Assembly: GCA_938091745.1 (NCBI GenBank)
Contig: CALLJK010000009.1
Span: forward strand, 218,957 to 282,956
Source of the DNA: Candidatus Bipolaricaulota bacterium
Lineage (GTDB): Bacteria; Bipolaricaulota; Bipolaricaulia; RBG-16-55-9; DRXL01
Length of the DNA: 64,000 bases
Direction of reading: 5' to 3'
In this document: positions 52,459 to 61,971 of the stretch, in pieces
Numbering within the stretch: position 1 is the stretch's first letter
Layout of the letters: the number at the start of each line of letters is the position of its first letter
Program-made: the position numbers and the translations under genes
The notes under the pieces: generated by a model
What the model was told of the DNA's origin: nothing
What the model saw: the letters and a program-made list of their open reading frames with translations, nothing else
Databases searched by the model: none

Positions 52459-54356
52459 CGTTCACGGAAGGTCATCTTGAGTTCGTAGACGCCTTCGGCT
52501 CTCCGTTTCTCAATGTCAAACCCCATCTTCTCGAAGAGATGGAGCATGGGCCGATTCTCTTCTAGGACTTCTGCGGTGAAGCCGTGTAAGCCCTGACGCT
52601 TGGCTAGATACGTCAAGTAAGAGAGCAATTCCGTGCCGATGCCCTTACCCTGATAATCATCGCGCACCACGAACGCGACTTCAGCAGTGTTGGTGCGCTC
52701 GTCGATGCCGTATTGTCCAACGCCCACGACCTCTTCGACACCTTCAGCTTTCTGGATCGTGGCCAAGATCACCATCTCTTTCGTGTAATCAATGACAACA
52801 AACTCTTGCAGACGTTCATGAGGCATGTCCTTGCGCATCGAGATGAAGCGCCTATAGAGACTCGTATCAGACAGGGCATAGAAGAAGTCTTTCAGCAGAG
52901 GTTCATCGCTGATCTTCACGGGGCGCAGAAGGATCTCCAGCCCGCTTTTAGTCGTTCTGTACGTTTCTAGCTCTTCGGGGTATTCGCCGCGCTTGCCGGG
53001 GATGAACGCTTGATCTTTGTAGATGAGATTGAGCTTTTTGGCTTCCTGGATGAGCCACGGCTGGAACTTCGGGTGCGCAATGGCGATGAGCGCCATGGCC
53101 CGCTCGCGGACGTTCTTCCCATGCAGATAGGCGATGCCGTACTCGGTGACGACGTAGTGAATATCCCCGCGATTGAGCGTGACTCCAGCTCCTTCTTTGA
53201 GAAACGGCACGATGCGCGAGACTGTCTCGTTATTTGCTGTCGAGGGCAGAGCTAAAATAGTCTTGCCGTTACGAGCGAGCACCGCGCCGCGCATGAAATC
53301 CGCTTGACCGCCAATGCCGCTGAAGAACATCTTCCCCAGCGATTCCGCGCTCGCTTGTCCAGTTAAGTCTATCTCGAGCGCACTGTTGATCGCCGTCATA
53401 TTATCTAGACGTGCGATCACTAACGGGTTATTCGTGTAGTCCACGGTGCGAAATTCTATGGCGGGGTTGTCGTCGAGAAACTCATATGTCTCGCGACGGC
53501 CCATGCAAAACGTCGCCACAGTCTTGCCCCGATCAATCGTCTTGCGGCTGTTGTCGATGACGCCCTTTTGCATCAACTCGACAATGCCGTCTGATAAGAG
53601 CTCTGTGTGCACACCCAAGTGCTTTTTTTCTGAGAGATTGGCTAAGATCGCGTTGGGGATGCTGCCATAGCCCACTTGGATCGTGTCGCCGTCTTGGATG
53701 AGCCGCGCCACATATTTGCCGATCTGCTGGGCGATCACGTCGTCGGCTGGGGCATGAAATTCCAGTAACGGCTCATCATACGGCACGATGAAGTCAACGT
53801 CTTCAATGTGAATAAAGCCGTCACCATGCACGCGGGGCATGAATGAATTGACTTGGGCAATTACTAAAGAAGCGCGCTCTGTTGCAGCTTTTGTGATGTC
53901 CACGCTGACACCTAAGCTCATATACCCATGGCGATCCGGGGGCGACGTTTGAATGAGCGCGACATCGATGGGCACCAGCCCGCGCGCAAAAATTCTTGGC
54001 ACGTGAGAGAGAAAGATCGGGGTATAGTCGGCCAGGCCTTGATTGACGGCTTCTCGGGTGTTAGGGCCGATGAAGAACGAATTGTGTCGAAAGTTATATT
54101 TAAATTTCTCATCAGCGTATGGAGCAACGCCCAGGGTCCACACGTGAAAGATCTCGGCGTCGAAGATTGCCTTGGGGTGCGATTGCACATAGTTTACTAA
54201 GGCGCGCACGAGATACTGTGGCTCGCCGCAGCCGGTGCTGATGAAGATATGGTGCCCCCGGTGAATTTTACTGAAGATCGTCTCTTCGGGAGCGAACTTC
54301 TCGCGGTAGCGTTCGCGCCAGTAGGCCAATTGAGCGCTTTTCTCTTGCAAAGTCAT
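52455..54356 (-). CDS. 4-hydroxybutyrate-type CoA-transferase fused to GNAT acetyltransferase
   Basis: 633 residues. The N-terminal about 430 residues match acetyl-CoA hydrolase/transferase enzymes (FIGPNTREAVNQGLADYTPIFLSHVPRIF, GIGGQADFMRG, TEYGIAYLHGK). The C-terminal about 150 form a GNAT domain with the acetyl-CoA-binding VRDDYQGKGIGTELL. GNAT fusions are seen with this CoA-transferase and may modify the partner synthetase or the enzyme itself. Substrate is probably a short acyl-CoA. Confidence 0.88.
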   Translation of the reverse strand: MTLQEKSAQLAYWRERYREKFAPEETIFSKIHRGHHIFISTGCGEPQYLVRALVNYVQSHPKAIFDAEIFHVWTLGVAPYADEKFKYNFRHNSFFIGPNTREAVNQGLADYTPIFLSHVPRIFARGLVPIDVALIQTSPPDRHGYMSLGVSVDITKAATERASLVIAQVNSFMPRVHGDGFIHIEDVDFIVPYDEPLLEFHAPADDVIAQQIGKYVARLIQDGDTIQVGYGSIPNAILANLSEKKHLGVHTELLSDGIVELMQKGVIDNSRKTIDRGKTVATFCMGRRETYEFLDDNPAIEFRTVDYTNNPLVIARLDNMTAINSALEIDLTGQASAESLGKMFFSGIGGQADFMRGAVLARNGKTILALPSTANNETVSRIVPFLKEGAGVTLNRGDIHYVVTEYGIAYLHGKNVRERAMALIAIAHPKFQPWLIQEAKKLNLIYKDQAFIPGKRGEYPEELETYRTTKSGLEILLRPVKISDEPLLKDFFYALSDTSLYRRFISMRKDMPHERLQEFVVIDYTKEMVILATIQKAEGVEEVVGVGQYGIDERTNTAEVAFVVRDDYQGKGIGTELLSYLTYLAKRQGLHGFTAEVLEENRPMLHLFEKMGFDIEKRRAEGVYELKMTFRER

Positions 54357-54429
54357 GGAAATCTCTCTTCTCTATCTCTGCAAAGCTCAGTAATATTTTC
54401 CGAGATTCACGCAGCGCGCGCAAGCACAC

Positions 54430-54458
54430 TTGACAGCACACCGTAGGAATGCTACCCT
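54430..54458 (+). promoter_or_regulatory. Promoter of the ZIP gene (weak -10)
   Basis: -35 TTGACA (54430-54435), 17-base spacer, -10-like TACCCT (54453-54458). GGAGG follows downstream. Confidence 0.45.
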
Positions 54459-54488
54459 AACCTGACTCATGGGAGGATACACAGGACA

Positions 54489-55277
54489 ATGGAGATTCTG
54501 GAACAGATCTTTGTCGCACTGGCTGGGCCAAATCCAATCTGGCAGGGGCTATGGGGCGGGATCGTCATCACCGCGCTCAATGCCGTCGGAGCAGTGATGG
54601 TCTTGATCTGGCGCAAGCCCTCAGAAAAATTTCTCGACGGCGCCTTGGGGTTCTCCGCGGGCGTCATGCTCACTGCCAGCTTTACGAGTCTTATCTTGCC
54701 GGGGATTGAGCACGGCGGCATCTGGCCAGTACTGATCGGCATGGCCCTGGGCGTCTTATTATTAGACGTATCTGATCACATCGTGCCCCATCTGCACGCG
54801 ATCTCCGGCCAAGAAGGGATGATGACCAAGCGCGTGCGAGCGGTGTGGCTCTTCATCATCGCGATCACGCTGCACAACATGCCCGAAGGGCTCGCCGTCG
54901 GTGTAGGTTTCGGCTCCGGAGATCTAGGGAACGCGCTCAAACTCATGCTCGCCATTGGGATTCAGAATATTCCCGAGGGGCTGGCTGTCTCGGTCTCGGC
55001 GCTCAGCGCAGGGCTAGGCGCGTACTTTTACGCGAGCTTTGTCGGGATCCGAGCAGGCTTGGTCGAGATCCCCTTAGCGCTCTTGGGCGCGTGGGCTGTG
55101 CACGTTGCCCAGCCCATCCTCCCGTATGCTATGGGTTTTGCTGCCGGAGCTATGCTCTATGTGATCAGCGACGAGATCGTCCCAGAGACTCATCGCAAGG
55201 GGCACGAGCGCATTGCGACTTTGGGACTGATGCTCGGCGCAGCTGTCATGCTCTATCTTGATGTCACGTTGGGATGA
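54489..55277 (+). CDS. ZIP family divalent metal transporter (ZupT-like)
   Basis: 262 residues with eight membrane helices. Metal-binding motifs HNMPEG (helix 4) and QNIPEG (helix 5) are exactly those of bacterial ZIP transporters; SDHIVPHLHA is the His-rich loop. It imports Zn(II), Fe(II) or similar metals. It is a single gene upstream of the sigma factor. Confidence 0.9.
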   Translation: MEILEQIFVALAGPNPIWQGLWGGIVITALNAVGAVMVLIWRKPSEKFLDGALGFSAGVMLTASFTSLILPGIEHGGIWPVLIGMALGVLLLDVSDHIVPHLHAISGQEGMMTKRVRAVWLFIIAITLHNMPEGLAVGVGFGSGDLGNALKLMLAIGIQNIPEGLAVSVSALSAGLGAYFYASFVGIRAGLVEIPLALLGAWAVHVAQPILPYAMGFAAGAMLYVISDEIVPETHRKGHERIATLGLMLGAAVMLYLDVTLG

Positions 55278-55331
55278 ACCTGACTGATATCAATTTGACC
55301 ACTGAGCGTCATCAGCGATTTCTCGCAAGCC

Positions 55332-55363
55332 CCTCGCTAAGATAAGACGAAACCGTAGCGAGG
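55332..55363 (+). promoter_or_regulatory. 5' leader hairpin before the sigma factor gene
   Basis: Perfect 8-base stem CCTCGCTA/TAGCGAGG with a 16-base loop. The 3' arm covers the first half of the AGGAGG ribosome site (55361-55366) of the sigma gene, so it could partly hide it. Regulation by temperature or other signals is possible but unproven. Confidence 0.5.
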
Positions 55364-55376
55364 AGGTTGAGAGCCC

Positions 55377-56246
55377 GTGGCCCCAGAGATGGACGGCACA
55401 GATGGAAACGGGAACGGGAAAAGCAGTTTTCTCCAGCTCTATCTCAACGAGATCAAGCGCCACCCTCTCCTCTCCCCAGAAGAGGAGTACGCGGTGGCGC
55501 AACGCGCGGCCAAGGGCGATCCCCAAGCCCGTGAGCGCCTCATCACCTCAAATTTGAGATTGGTCGTGAGCATCGCCGCGCACTATCGCGACCTTGGGGT
55601 CCCCCTGCTCGATCTCATCCAAGAGGGGAATATTGGCTTGATCACAGCAGTGGAGCGATTCGACCCCAGCCGTGGCTATAAGTTCAGCACCTACGCGACG
55701 TGGTGGATCCGGCAAGCGATCATGCGCTCGTTAGTGAAACATTTACGGGTGATCGCGGTGCCCGATTATCTCGTCTCGCTCTTGCACAAGATTACTCAGA
55801 TCGAGGAGCAGCATTGGCATGAGCAGGGCGATCTGCCAGACTATGAAAAGCTTGCTGAAGAGATCGGCGTCTCCCCAGAGATCTTGAGACGTTTGCTCCA
55901 AGTGCGACCGTTCACCCCATCGCTCGATACCCCCATCGGCGAAGAAGAGGACGAGACGCTCTTGGAGAGCGTAGCGGCCAACAGTAGGACTCCAGAACAA
56001 GAGGCGCTGCGCGCGCTGCAGCGCGAGCGCCTTGAGCAAGCATTAGCTGAATTAGACGCGCGGGAACGCCGCGTCTTGGTCCTACGCTACGGTTTGGAAG
56101 ATAATCATCCTCGGACCCTCGTCGAGATCGGGATGTCCCTCAATCTCAGCCGAGAGCGTGTCCGCCAGATCGAAGAGCTTGCCCTGAGTAAACTGAAGCA
56201 GTCGGGGTACTTACATGAGTTAGGAGCCGCGCCTCCTGAAGGGTAG
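55377..56246 (+). CDS. RNA polymerase sigma factor, sigma70 family (group 2-like)
   Basis: 289 residues. Regions 1.2 (FLQLYLNEIKRHPLLSPEEE), 2 (LRLVVSIAAHYRD, DLIQEGNIGLITAVERFD, YATWWIRQAIMRSL), 3 and 4 (RVLVLRYGL, SRERVRQIEELALSKLK) are present. It lacks the long acidic region 1.1 of the main sigma factor, so it is a shorter alternative sigma. The GTG at 55377 is preceded by GAGGAGG and a hairpin; an in-frame ATG at 55389 is also possible. Confidence 0.9.
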   Translation: MAPEMDGTDGNGNGKSSFLQLYLNEIKRHPLLSPEEEYAVAQRAAKGDPQARERLITSNLRLVVSIAAHYRDLGVPLLDLIQEGNIGLITAVERFDPSRGYKFSTYATWWIRQAIMRSLVKHLRVIAVPDYLVSLLHKITQIEEQHWHEQGDLPDYEKLAEEIGVSPEILRRLLQVRPFTPSLDTPIGEEEDETLLESVAANSRTPEQEALRALQRERLEQALAELDARERRVLVLRYGLEDNHPRTLVEIGMSLNLSRERVRQIEELALSKLKQSGYLHELGAAPPEG

Positions 56247-56248
56247 TT

Positions 56249-57643
56249 TTATATCTCGACGGTCTCTTTCCAGTCAGCGATGTGAGCTGTGCGCCCCAGT
56301 TTCGTTTGGATCGCTTGCTTGAGGGCAACTAAACTCGGCATCTCCCCGTGGACTAAGAAGATTTTTTCGGGTTTCTGTGCGTGGGTGAGAAACCGTAAAA
56401 GCCCTGACTGATCGGCGTGCGCGGAAAACCCGTTAATTGTCCAGATCTGGGCACGCACGGCGACCTCTTCACCAAAGATCCTCACAGTGCGTGCCCCTTC
56501 TATAAGCTTACGTCCCAAAGTTCCTTCGGCCTGGTAGCCGACAAAGACGACGCTGCACTCTGGGCGCCAGAGCTGATGCTTGAGATGGTGCAAGATCCGC
56601 CCGCCGGTGCACATGCCGCTGCCCGCGATGATGATCGCATGGCTTGCGATAGCATTGATCGCTTTCGATTCTTCTGAAGAGCGGACGAAGCGCAGTGCGG
56701 GGAAGTCGAACGCATTGGGGCTGTGAGCCAACGCTTGAGCTTCTTCGGGTTTTAAACACTCGCTGTAGCGCCGAAACACTTTCGTTGCCGAGATTGCCAA
56801 GGGGCTGTCCAAAAAGATCTGACACCCGGGAAGCTCTTTGCGTTTATAGAGCTGAAAGAGCACAGCCAAAAGCTCTTGAGAGCGTTCCAGAGCGAAGCTG
56901 GGGATGAGCACATTGCCGCCACGAGCAAACGTTAAGAGCAGGGCTTGTCTAAGCTCCGCAATCGAGTCGCGCATCGAGCGATGTTGCCGGTCACCATACG
57001 TAGACTCTAAGATAACGCCATCGGCGGGCTCAGGCTCAGCCGGGTCGGGGGTGAGCAATTTATCAGTATTGCCTAAATCTCCCGAAAAGATCAGTCTTTT
57101 GGGGCGCTTGCGCCCTTCAGTGACTCTGAGATGTACGAACGCCGCGCCCAGGACGTGCCCAGCGTCGCGCAACTGAAGCTTGACCCCCTTAGCTAAGTCA
57201 ATAGTCTTATGGAGCGGGATGGGGTCGCCGAAGCGATCGAGTGAAACCAAGACGTCTTCGATCTCGTAGAGTGGTCGGACGGGGCCGCCGCCGCGGCGCC
57301 GCTCTTTTTTACTGAGCACCGTAGCTTCTTCTTCTTGGAGCTGCGCGCTGTCGGTGAGAATCAGCCGAGCGAGATCGCGCGTCGGCTCGGTGCAGAGGAT
57401 CTCTCCGGCAAAACCTTCGCGGACCAAGCTGGGGATCAGCCCGCAATGATCGAGATGGGCGTGCGTGAGGATGAGATAGTCTATAGTGCTGGGTGGGAAC
57501 CCGAAGGGGAGCCAGTTGCGGCTCTCGATCTCTTCGGAACCCTGCCACAGCCCGCAGTCTACCAAAATTTTTAGCTTGCCTATCTGCAATAAGGTGCACG
57601 AGCCCGTGACCGTCTTAGCCGCACCGTGGAACGTGAGTTTCAT
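56249..57643 (-). CDS. Beta-CASP metallo-beta-lactamase fold RNA nuclease
   Basis: 464 residues. HAHLDHCG (near 60) and other metal ligands (FSGDLGN, SAHAD, LVHGE) together with the beta-CASP and RMMBL motifs (SGMCTGGRILHHL, GYQAEGTLGRKL) identify an RNA-processing nuclease of the CPSF-73-like group. It is convergent with the sigma gene with 2 bases between stops. Confidence 0.9.
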   Translation of the reverse strand: MKLTFHGAAKTVTGSCTLLQIGKLKILVDCGLWQGSEEIESRNWLPFGFPPSTIDYLILTHAHLDHCGLIPSLVREGFAGEILCTEPTRDLARLILTDSAQLQEEEATVLSKKERRRGGGPVRPLYEIEDVLVSLDRFGDPIPLHKTIDLAKGVKLQLRDAGHVLGAAFVHLRVTEGRKRPKRLIFSGDLGNTDKLLTPDPAEPEPADGVILESTYGDRQHRSMRDSIAELRQALLLTFARGGNVLIPSFALERSQELLAVLFQLYKRKELPGCQIFLDSPLAISATKVFRRYSECLKPEEAQALAHSPNAFDFPALRFVRSSEESKAINAIASHAIIIAGSGMCTGGRILHHLKHQLWRPECSVVFVGYQAEGTLGRKLIEGARTVRIFGEEVAVRAQIWTINGFSAHADQSGLLRFLTHAQKPEKIFLVHGEMPSLVALKQAIQTKLGRTAHIADWKETVEI

Positions 57644-57726
57644 ACAAAGAGTTTAGCGTCAACAACTTTGTAGGGCAAATCTTTGAGCGAGCTGATAAAT
57701 ATCGTTCAGGGTGATGACTTTGGTCA

Positions 57727-57755
57727 TTGACGCATCAGCATTTTTCTCTTACAAT
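57727..57755 (+). promoter_or_regulatory. TetR/RND operon promoter
   Basis: -35 TTGACG (57727-57732), 17-base spacer, -10 TACAAT (57750-57755). The operator palindrome begins at the next base. Confidence 0.75.
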
Positions 57756-57790
57756 TCGACCAGTGAGTCTAAATTAGACTCGTTGGTCGA
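57756..57790. promoter_or_regulatory. Long palindromic TetR operator
   Basis: Inverted repeat around A57773. The 17-base arms run TCGACCAGTGAGTCTAA and TTAGACTCGTTGGTCGA; 15 of 17 pairs match. It lies between the -10 and the tetR ATG, so the regulator should repress its own operon. Confidence 0.75.
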
Positions 57791-57792
57791 AA

Positions 57793-58392
57793 ATGGCCCA
57801 ACTCCCTGAACGCCGGCTAAAAGAGAAGCAGAAAGAAGAGTGCTCTGCAGCGATCTTACAAGCAGCACTGCGCCTCTTTGCCGCCAAGGGGCTTCAAGAG
57901 GCGACGATGGACGAGATCGCCCAAGCAGCGGGGCTGGGTAAGGGCACGATCTATTATTATTTCAATTCTAAAGAGACGCTGATCGAGGAATTACTCTGCT
58001 CCCTTGCTGATCAGTACTTTCGGAATCTACTCGAAGGAATCGAGGGTTTACAGACACCCTTAGCAATTGCTGAGAAGATTATTGCAAATCTGCTAGGGCA
58101 CTATCAGCGCCAGCCGGAGCTCTTTCACGTAATACAGATGATTATAACCGCTCCAGGGGGAGGGCCGCCGCGCGTGCGCCACGTCTTCGCCACTAAGCAC
58201 CGCGAGTGGCTGGCTCGGCTGAGAGAGAGAGCCCAGGAGCCGGTAGAAGCTTTTGGGCTCTCCCTCGAATCTTTTGTGGATTTCGTCGCAACTCATGCAC
58301 ATGGGCTGCTCTTCTGGGCAGTCGCTGGGCGGAATATAGAAAAACTTCGAGAAGAATCCGGGCGCGTCTTGCGCGCCTTCTTAAAATCTTAA
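57793..58392 (+). CDS. TetR family transcription regulator
   Basis: 199 residues. N-terminal helix-turn-helix (about 20-65: ILQAALRLFAAKGLQEATMDEIAQAAGLGKGTIYYYFNSKETL) and a helical ligand domain (70-199). The ligand is not predictable. It overlaps a strong palindromic operator and lies upstream of an RND exporter, so it probably senses a lipid or toxic compound. Confidence 0.92.
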   Translation: MAQLPERRLKEKQKEECSAAILQAALRLFAAKGLQEATMDEIAQAAGLGKGTIYYYFNSKETLIEELLCSLADQYFRNLLEGIEGLQTPLAIAEKIIANLLGHYQRQPELFHVIQMIITAPGGGPPRVRHVFATKHREWLARLRERAQEPVEAFGLSLESFVDFVATHAHGLLFWAVAGRNIEKLREESGRVLRAFLKS

Positions 58393-58394
58393 GA

Positions 58395-58434
58395 CCCCTC
58401 ACCCTTGCCCCTCTCCCTCGGAAAGGGGTGAGGG
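58395..58434 (+). repeat. Palindromic element, family B, short form
   Basis: 40 bp: CCCCTCACCCTTGCCCCT...AGGGGTGAGGG, outer arms kept and inner arms reduced. It is between tetR and the exported protein gene. Confidence 0.65.
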
Positions 58435-58451
58435 TGAAAAGGAGGAACAGT

Positions 58452-59417
58452 ATGTTCAGCAGGGTGTTGTTCGGGCTCGCGCTGGCAAGCGCACTGGTCG
58501 TTGGGGTTGGTGGAGTCGGCTGGACGCAGTCAAATGCTGTGAAGCTCGACGAGATCGTCGTGCAGTACCCAGAGGGCTATACGCGCGTCTTAGGGGCAGA
58601 TATAGCGTTCTTGTTGGGCGACGCGACCCTGCGTGAGGGCGTGATGGGGCCGCTGGGGGCGGCGCGACACCCCCTCAATGGGATCCGTCAGTCGATTGAG
58701 CTCTTGCGCTTAGATGTGCAGAAGCTCCCATGGGTGGCGCACGGGGCTGGGCCGAACCTCTCAAGCTTCTCAATTATTGACGGAGCGCCCTTCCCGCAGA
58801 CGTTCGGCGCGTTACAGGGGCTGAAGGCAGCCGTAGGGGCGCCAAACTCCCCGTACAAGCACTGGGATTTGATCGAGATAGACGGCATCCCTGTGGTCTT
58901 CGTGGGTGGAGTCTTCGGGCCGATTCCTATCGAGTGGGCCTATATTCCGTTGGCAAGGCAGCTGTGGTTCGGCACCGAGATTGGGCTGGGCGCTCCTCCC
59001 AACCGTGATCGTCTCAAAGCTTCGGTGGAGCGCGTTGTGGGGCGCTTGACCGGACGCGTTGGGGTCTTTGATGAATTCATCGCCGCGTATGCCACTCACG
59101 GCGGGTCTATTGCCTTCGTGCGCCGCACCGACGCGACAAAAGACAAGCCCGTCGAGCCTAGCGAAGAAGTCATGAGCTATGCCGTCTTCTTCGAGGGCAC
59201 AACGGCGCGGGTGCGCTTCGAGATTCGGTTCACTTCAGAAAGCGCCGCCCAGGCTGCACTGAGCAATCTTGCAGCGGGCAAGAGTAGTTATCTTGCGCAG
59301 GACCTCTATCGTGCCGAGCTTGTAGATCGAAAGCTCAGCGGGCGCGTCTTAGATTTTGAGGTGCGCACCGACTTGCGCGGCGTCGTGGGGTTATTGATCT
59401 TGACGATGCCATCGTAA
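58452..59417 (+). CDS. Exported protein of unknown function before the RND gene
   Basis: 321 residues from ATG 58452 with GGAGG before it. Signal peptide (1-25, TQSNA) and a beta-alpha domain with no clear family. The context (TetR - exported protein - RND transporter - exported protein) is typical of lipid export or antibiotic-efflux modules, in which such a protein could bind the cargo. Confidence 0.7.
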   Translation: MFSRVLFGLALASALVVGVGGVGWTQSNAVKLDEIVVQYPEGYTRVLGADIAFLLGDATLREGVMGPLGAARHPLNGIRQSIELLRLDVQKLPWVAHGAGPNLSSFSIIDGAPFPQTFGALQGLKAAVGAPNSPYKHWDLIEIDGIPVVFVGGVFGPIPIEWAYIPLARQLWFGTEIGLGAPPNRDRLKASVERVVGRLTGRVGVFDEFIAAYATHGGSIAFVRRTDATKDKPVEPSEEVMSYAVFFEGTTARVRFEIRFTSESAAQAALSNLAAGKSSYLAQDLYRAELVDRKLSGRVLDFEVRTDLRGVVGLLILTMPS

Positions 59418-59420
59418 ACT

Positions 59421-61952
59421 ATGAGATTTGTGCAGCAGGCACGAGGGCCGTGGCTCGTTCTCGCTGTGATCGGGAGTATCACGGCCCTCTGTGCCGTAGG
59501 ACTGACAAAGCTCAAGATCGCCAACGACCCCCAAGAGTTCTTGCCCGATCACCCGACGGTGCAGCTCTTTCGGGAGATCGAGCGCGACTTCGGCATCGCG
59601 AGCTTTTCGCACGTGATTGCCGTGCGCTTCGCACCCAAAGAGAATTTCTCTATTGAATCCCCCCAAGCGATCCTCGAGATGGAGGCCGTGCTTCAAGCCC
59701 TGCGCGCCGTGCCGGGGATCGTCTCAGCCCAGGGGATTCCTGACTTTGTGAAGTTTGTTCGGTCAGAACTCCACGGCGGCGACCGACGCTTCTATAGCCT
59801 TCCTACCGACGGCGATGAGCTGGGCTACTCGTTCGCTGAGATCATCCGCATGGCGTTCCAGCGCATGGCTTTGCTCAAAAAATTCACATCGCTAGCGGGC
59901 ACGGCTCTCGCTACAGCGACTATCGCCAAAGACGCCGATATTGTTGCAGTCTCGCGCCAGGCTTTAGCAGCTGTAAAGCCCATCCAAGCGCGTGCTGTCG
60001 CTCTAGAGATTGGTCTGGTCAGCTACGGCGAGACGCTCGCGATCTTCAATGAGACGACTCAGCGAGATCTTCGCTATCTGACCCCGTTAGTATTTACGGT
60101 GATCGCGCTGACGCTGCTGTGGGTCTTTCGGCTGACGCGCCCGTGGGAGCTGGGCTTAGTCTTTGTGCTGATCGCAGGTGTGGCGCTAGGATCGTTCAGC
60201 CCTGAACTCTTCTCTGGGGCGGCTTTGCCCGTCGATCTTCTGTTGACAGGGGCATTGGCCCTCTTGGTGCTCGTGACGTACAAGCCCTTAGCAAGTCTCT
60301 ATCTCACGCTGGGGGTTGTAGGGCTGTCGGGGGTCTGGGCGTTCGGGCTTCTGGGCTTTTTAGGGGTTCCCGTGAACTTCTTGATGGCCGCGGTCTTCCC
60401 GCTCTTGATGGGCATCGGCGACGACTACGCGATTCACTTGCTGCACCGCTACGAAGAAGAGCGATGCAAGAAGCAAGCAGGGTCACAAGCGATCAAGATC
60501 GCCCTGACGCGCACTGGCCGCGCAATAGCTCTGACGACCGCGACGACGGCTGTAGGGTTCACGGCGCTCCTCTTTGCCCCTAGCCCGCCGATCCGATGGT
60601 TCGGGTTGCTCTCTGCGGTCTCGGTGATCAGCGCCTTAATAATTACTATGACGCTCATCCCCGCGCTCAAACAGATCTTTGTCGAGGGGCCACGCACCGA
60701 GCCATGGCCCAGCGCGCGCAGAATCTTTGCGCACCCGCAAGCGAGCCTGCTCAGTCTTCTGCTCGGGCGCTATGCCGAACGATTGAATGGGCGAGCTGTG
60801 ATGATCGTCGTGCTCTTGCTGGGACTCGCGCTGGGAGCGTTTGGCTACTGGGAGGGCCGGGCGTTTCAAACATATACTGTCGACTATCGTCGGCTCCTGC
60901 CCCCAAACTACCCCACAGTCGTCCTCTATACGCAGATCAACCAAGAGTTTCGCACCTACGATGAGGTCCAGCTTGTGCTGACGGGGGAGATCGCGCGGCT
61001 CGACGTGATGCGCGTGCTGCTGAAAGATATTCCCGAAGCGTTGGCTGCGTCGCCTTACGCGCATACCGTGACGAGCATCGCTCATTATTTAGAGGACGTG
61101 CGCGCGGCCAACCCCCAGCTCGCTCAGGGCTTTATGGATCGCTTTGTAAGCGATCCCGATGAAGCCTATCGCTGGCTCTTGGGCGAAGTTTTAGCAAAAG
61201 ATTCTCTGCGCCAGCGCGCGGAAGCGTACATTGGGGCCCTCACCCCTGACCCCTCTCCCGTCTTGACGGACGGGAGAGGGGTGCCCGTAGGGCAGGGTGA
61301 GGGCCACGCTAAAGCCGTCGTGCGCGTCAACACTATGAGATTCTCAGATCAAGAGGGCGTACGCCGCGTCGTGCACGATATCTCTCAGAGGCTCGCCCCG
61401 GTGATAGCCAAGCTCAAAGATTTGGGCATCGAAGCCCAACTGACGGGCGTCCCGTTTGTCGAGGAGCTCGGCTTAGACGCGCTGCACAGATCACTAACAC
61501 AATCGTTAGCGATCTCATTTGTGCTGTGTTTCGTCGTGATGGCGATAGCTTTGCGCTCGGTCTTGTGGGGACTGTTAGGACTCTTCCCAATGATATTGGT
61601 GACAGGGTTGCTCTTAGGCACGGTGAGTCTGCTCAAACTCGAGCTGAACGCAGCGACAGCTATCGTTGCCGCGATCAGCATCGGCCTGGGAGTGGACTAC
61701 GCGATTCACTTGATGCAGCGCTTTCGTGAGGAGCGCGATCTCCCGCGCGCGACAGCGCGCACCGGCGAAGCGCTCTTCGCTGCGTTCTTCACAACTGCGT
61801 CAGCGTTCTTTGTGTTGATGCTCAGCACAATCACGTGGAATCGCGACTTTGGATTGTTAGTGGGACTAGCTGTATTTTATGCGTTCGTCGTGACGATCTT
61901 CGTCTTTCCGGCATTACTCAGTATGGCGACTCGCTTTCAGAAAGCATCTTAA
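59421..61952 (+). CDS. RND family transporter (MMPL/HAE3 type)
   Basis: 843 residues, twelve membrane helices in two halves. The signature helices [17 protein letters not shown] and [17 protein letters not shown] carry the proton-path Asp pairs of the MMPL/HpnN family. Residues about 605-629 come from a palindromic element inserted in the second periplasmic domain. HpnN-like transporters move hopanoids or lipids to the outer membrane, which fits a diderm host. Confidence 0.9.
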   Translation: MRFVQQARGPWLVLAVIGSITALCAVGLTKLKIANDPQEFLPDHPTVQLFREIERDFGIASFSHVIAVRFAPKENFSIESPQAILEMEAVLQALRAVPGIVSAQGIPDFVKFVRSELHGGDRRFYSLPTDGDELGYSFAEIIRMAFQRMALLKKFTSLAGTALATATIAKDADIVAVSRQALAAVKPIQARAVALEIGLVSYGETLAIFNETTQRDLRYLTPLVFTVIALTLLWVFRLTRPWELGLVFVLIAGVALGSFSPELFSGAALPVDLLLTGALALLVLVTYKPLASLYLTLGVVGLSGVWAFGLLGFLGVPVNFLMAAVFPLLMGIGDDYAIHLLHRYEEERCKKQAGSQAIKIALTRTGRAIALTTATTAVGFTALLFAPSPPIRWFGLLSAVSVISALIITMTLIPALKQIFVEGPRTEPWPSARRIFAHPQASLLSLLLGRYAERLNGRAVMIVVLLLGLALGAFGYWEGRAFQTYTVDYRRLLPPNYPTVVLYTQINQEFRTYDEVQLVLTGEIARLDVMRVLLKDIPEALAASPYAHTVTSIAHYLEDVRAANPQLAQGFMDRFVSDPDEAYRWLLGEVLAKDSLRQRAEAYIGALTPDPSPVLTDGRGVPVGQGEGHAKAVVRVNTMRFSDQEGVRRVVHDISQRLAPVIAKLKDLGIEAQLTGVPFVEELGLDALHRSLTQSLAISFVLCFVVMAIALRSVLWGLLGLFPMILVTGLLLGTVSLLKLELNAATAIVAAISIGLGVDYAIHLMQRFREERDLPRATARTGEALFAAFFTTASAFFVLMLSTITWNRDFGLLVGLAVFYAFVVTIFVFPALLSMATRFQKAS
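61235..61305 (+). repeat. Palindromic element, family B, in frame inside the RND gene
   Basis: 71 bp with outer arms GGCCCTCACCC/GGGTGAGGGCC and inner hairpin CCCCTCTCCCGTC/GACGGGAGAGGGG. It encodes [18 protein letters not shown] in the second periplasmic loop without breaking the frame. Confidence 0.85.
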
Positions 61953-61971
61953 ACTGAGGAGGAGACGTCAT

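Noticed and set aside
4021..61305. Palindromic elements read as ordinary Rho-independent terminators
   Set aside because: They lack U-rich tracts, three lie inside reading frames and one is between oxidase genes that must be co-transcribed.
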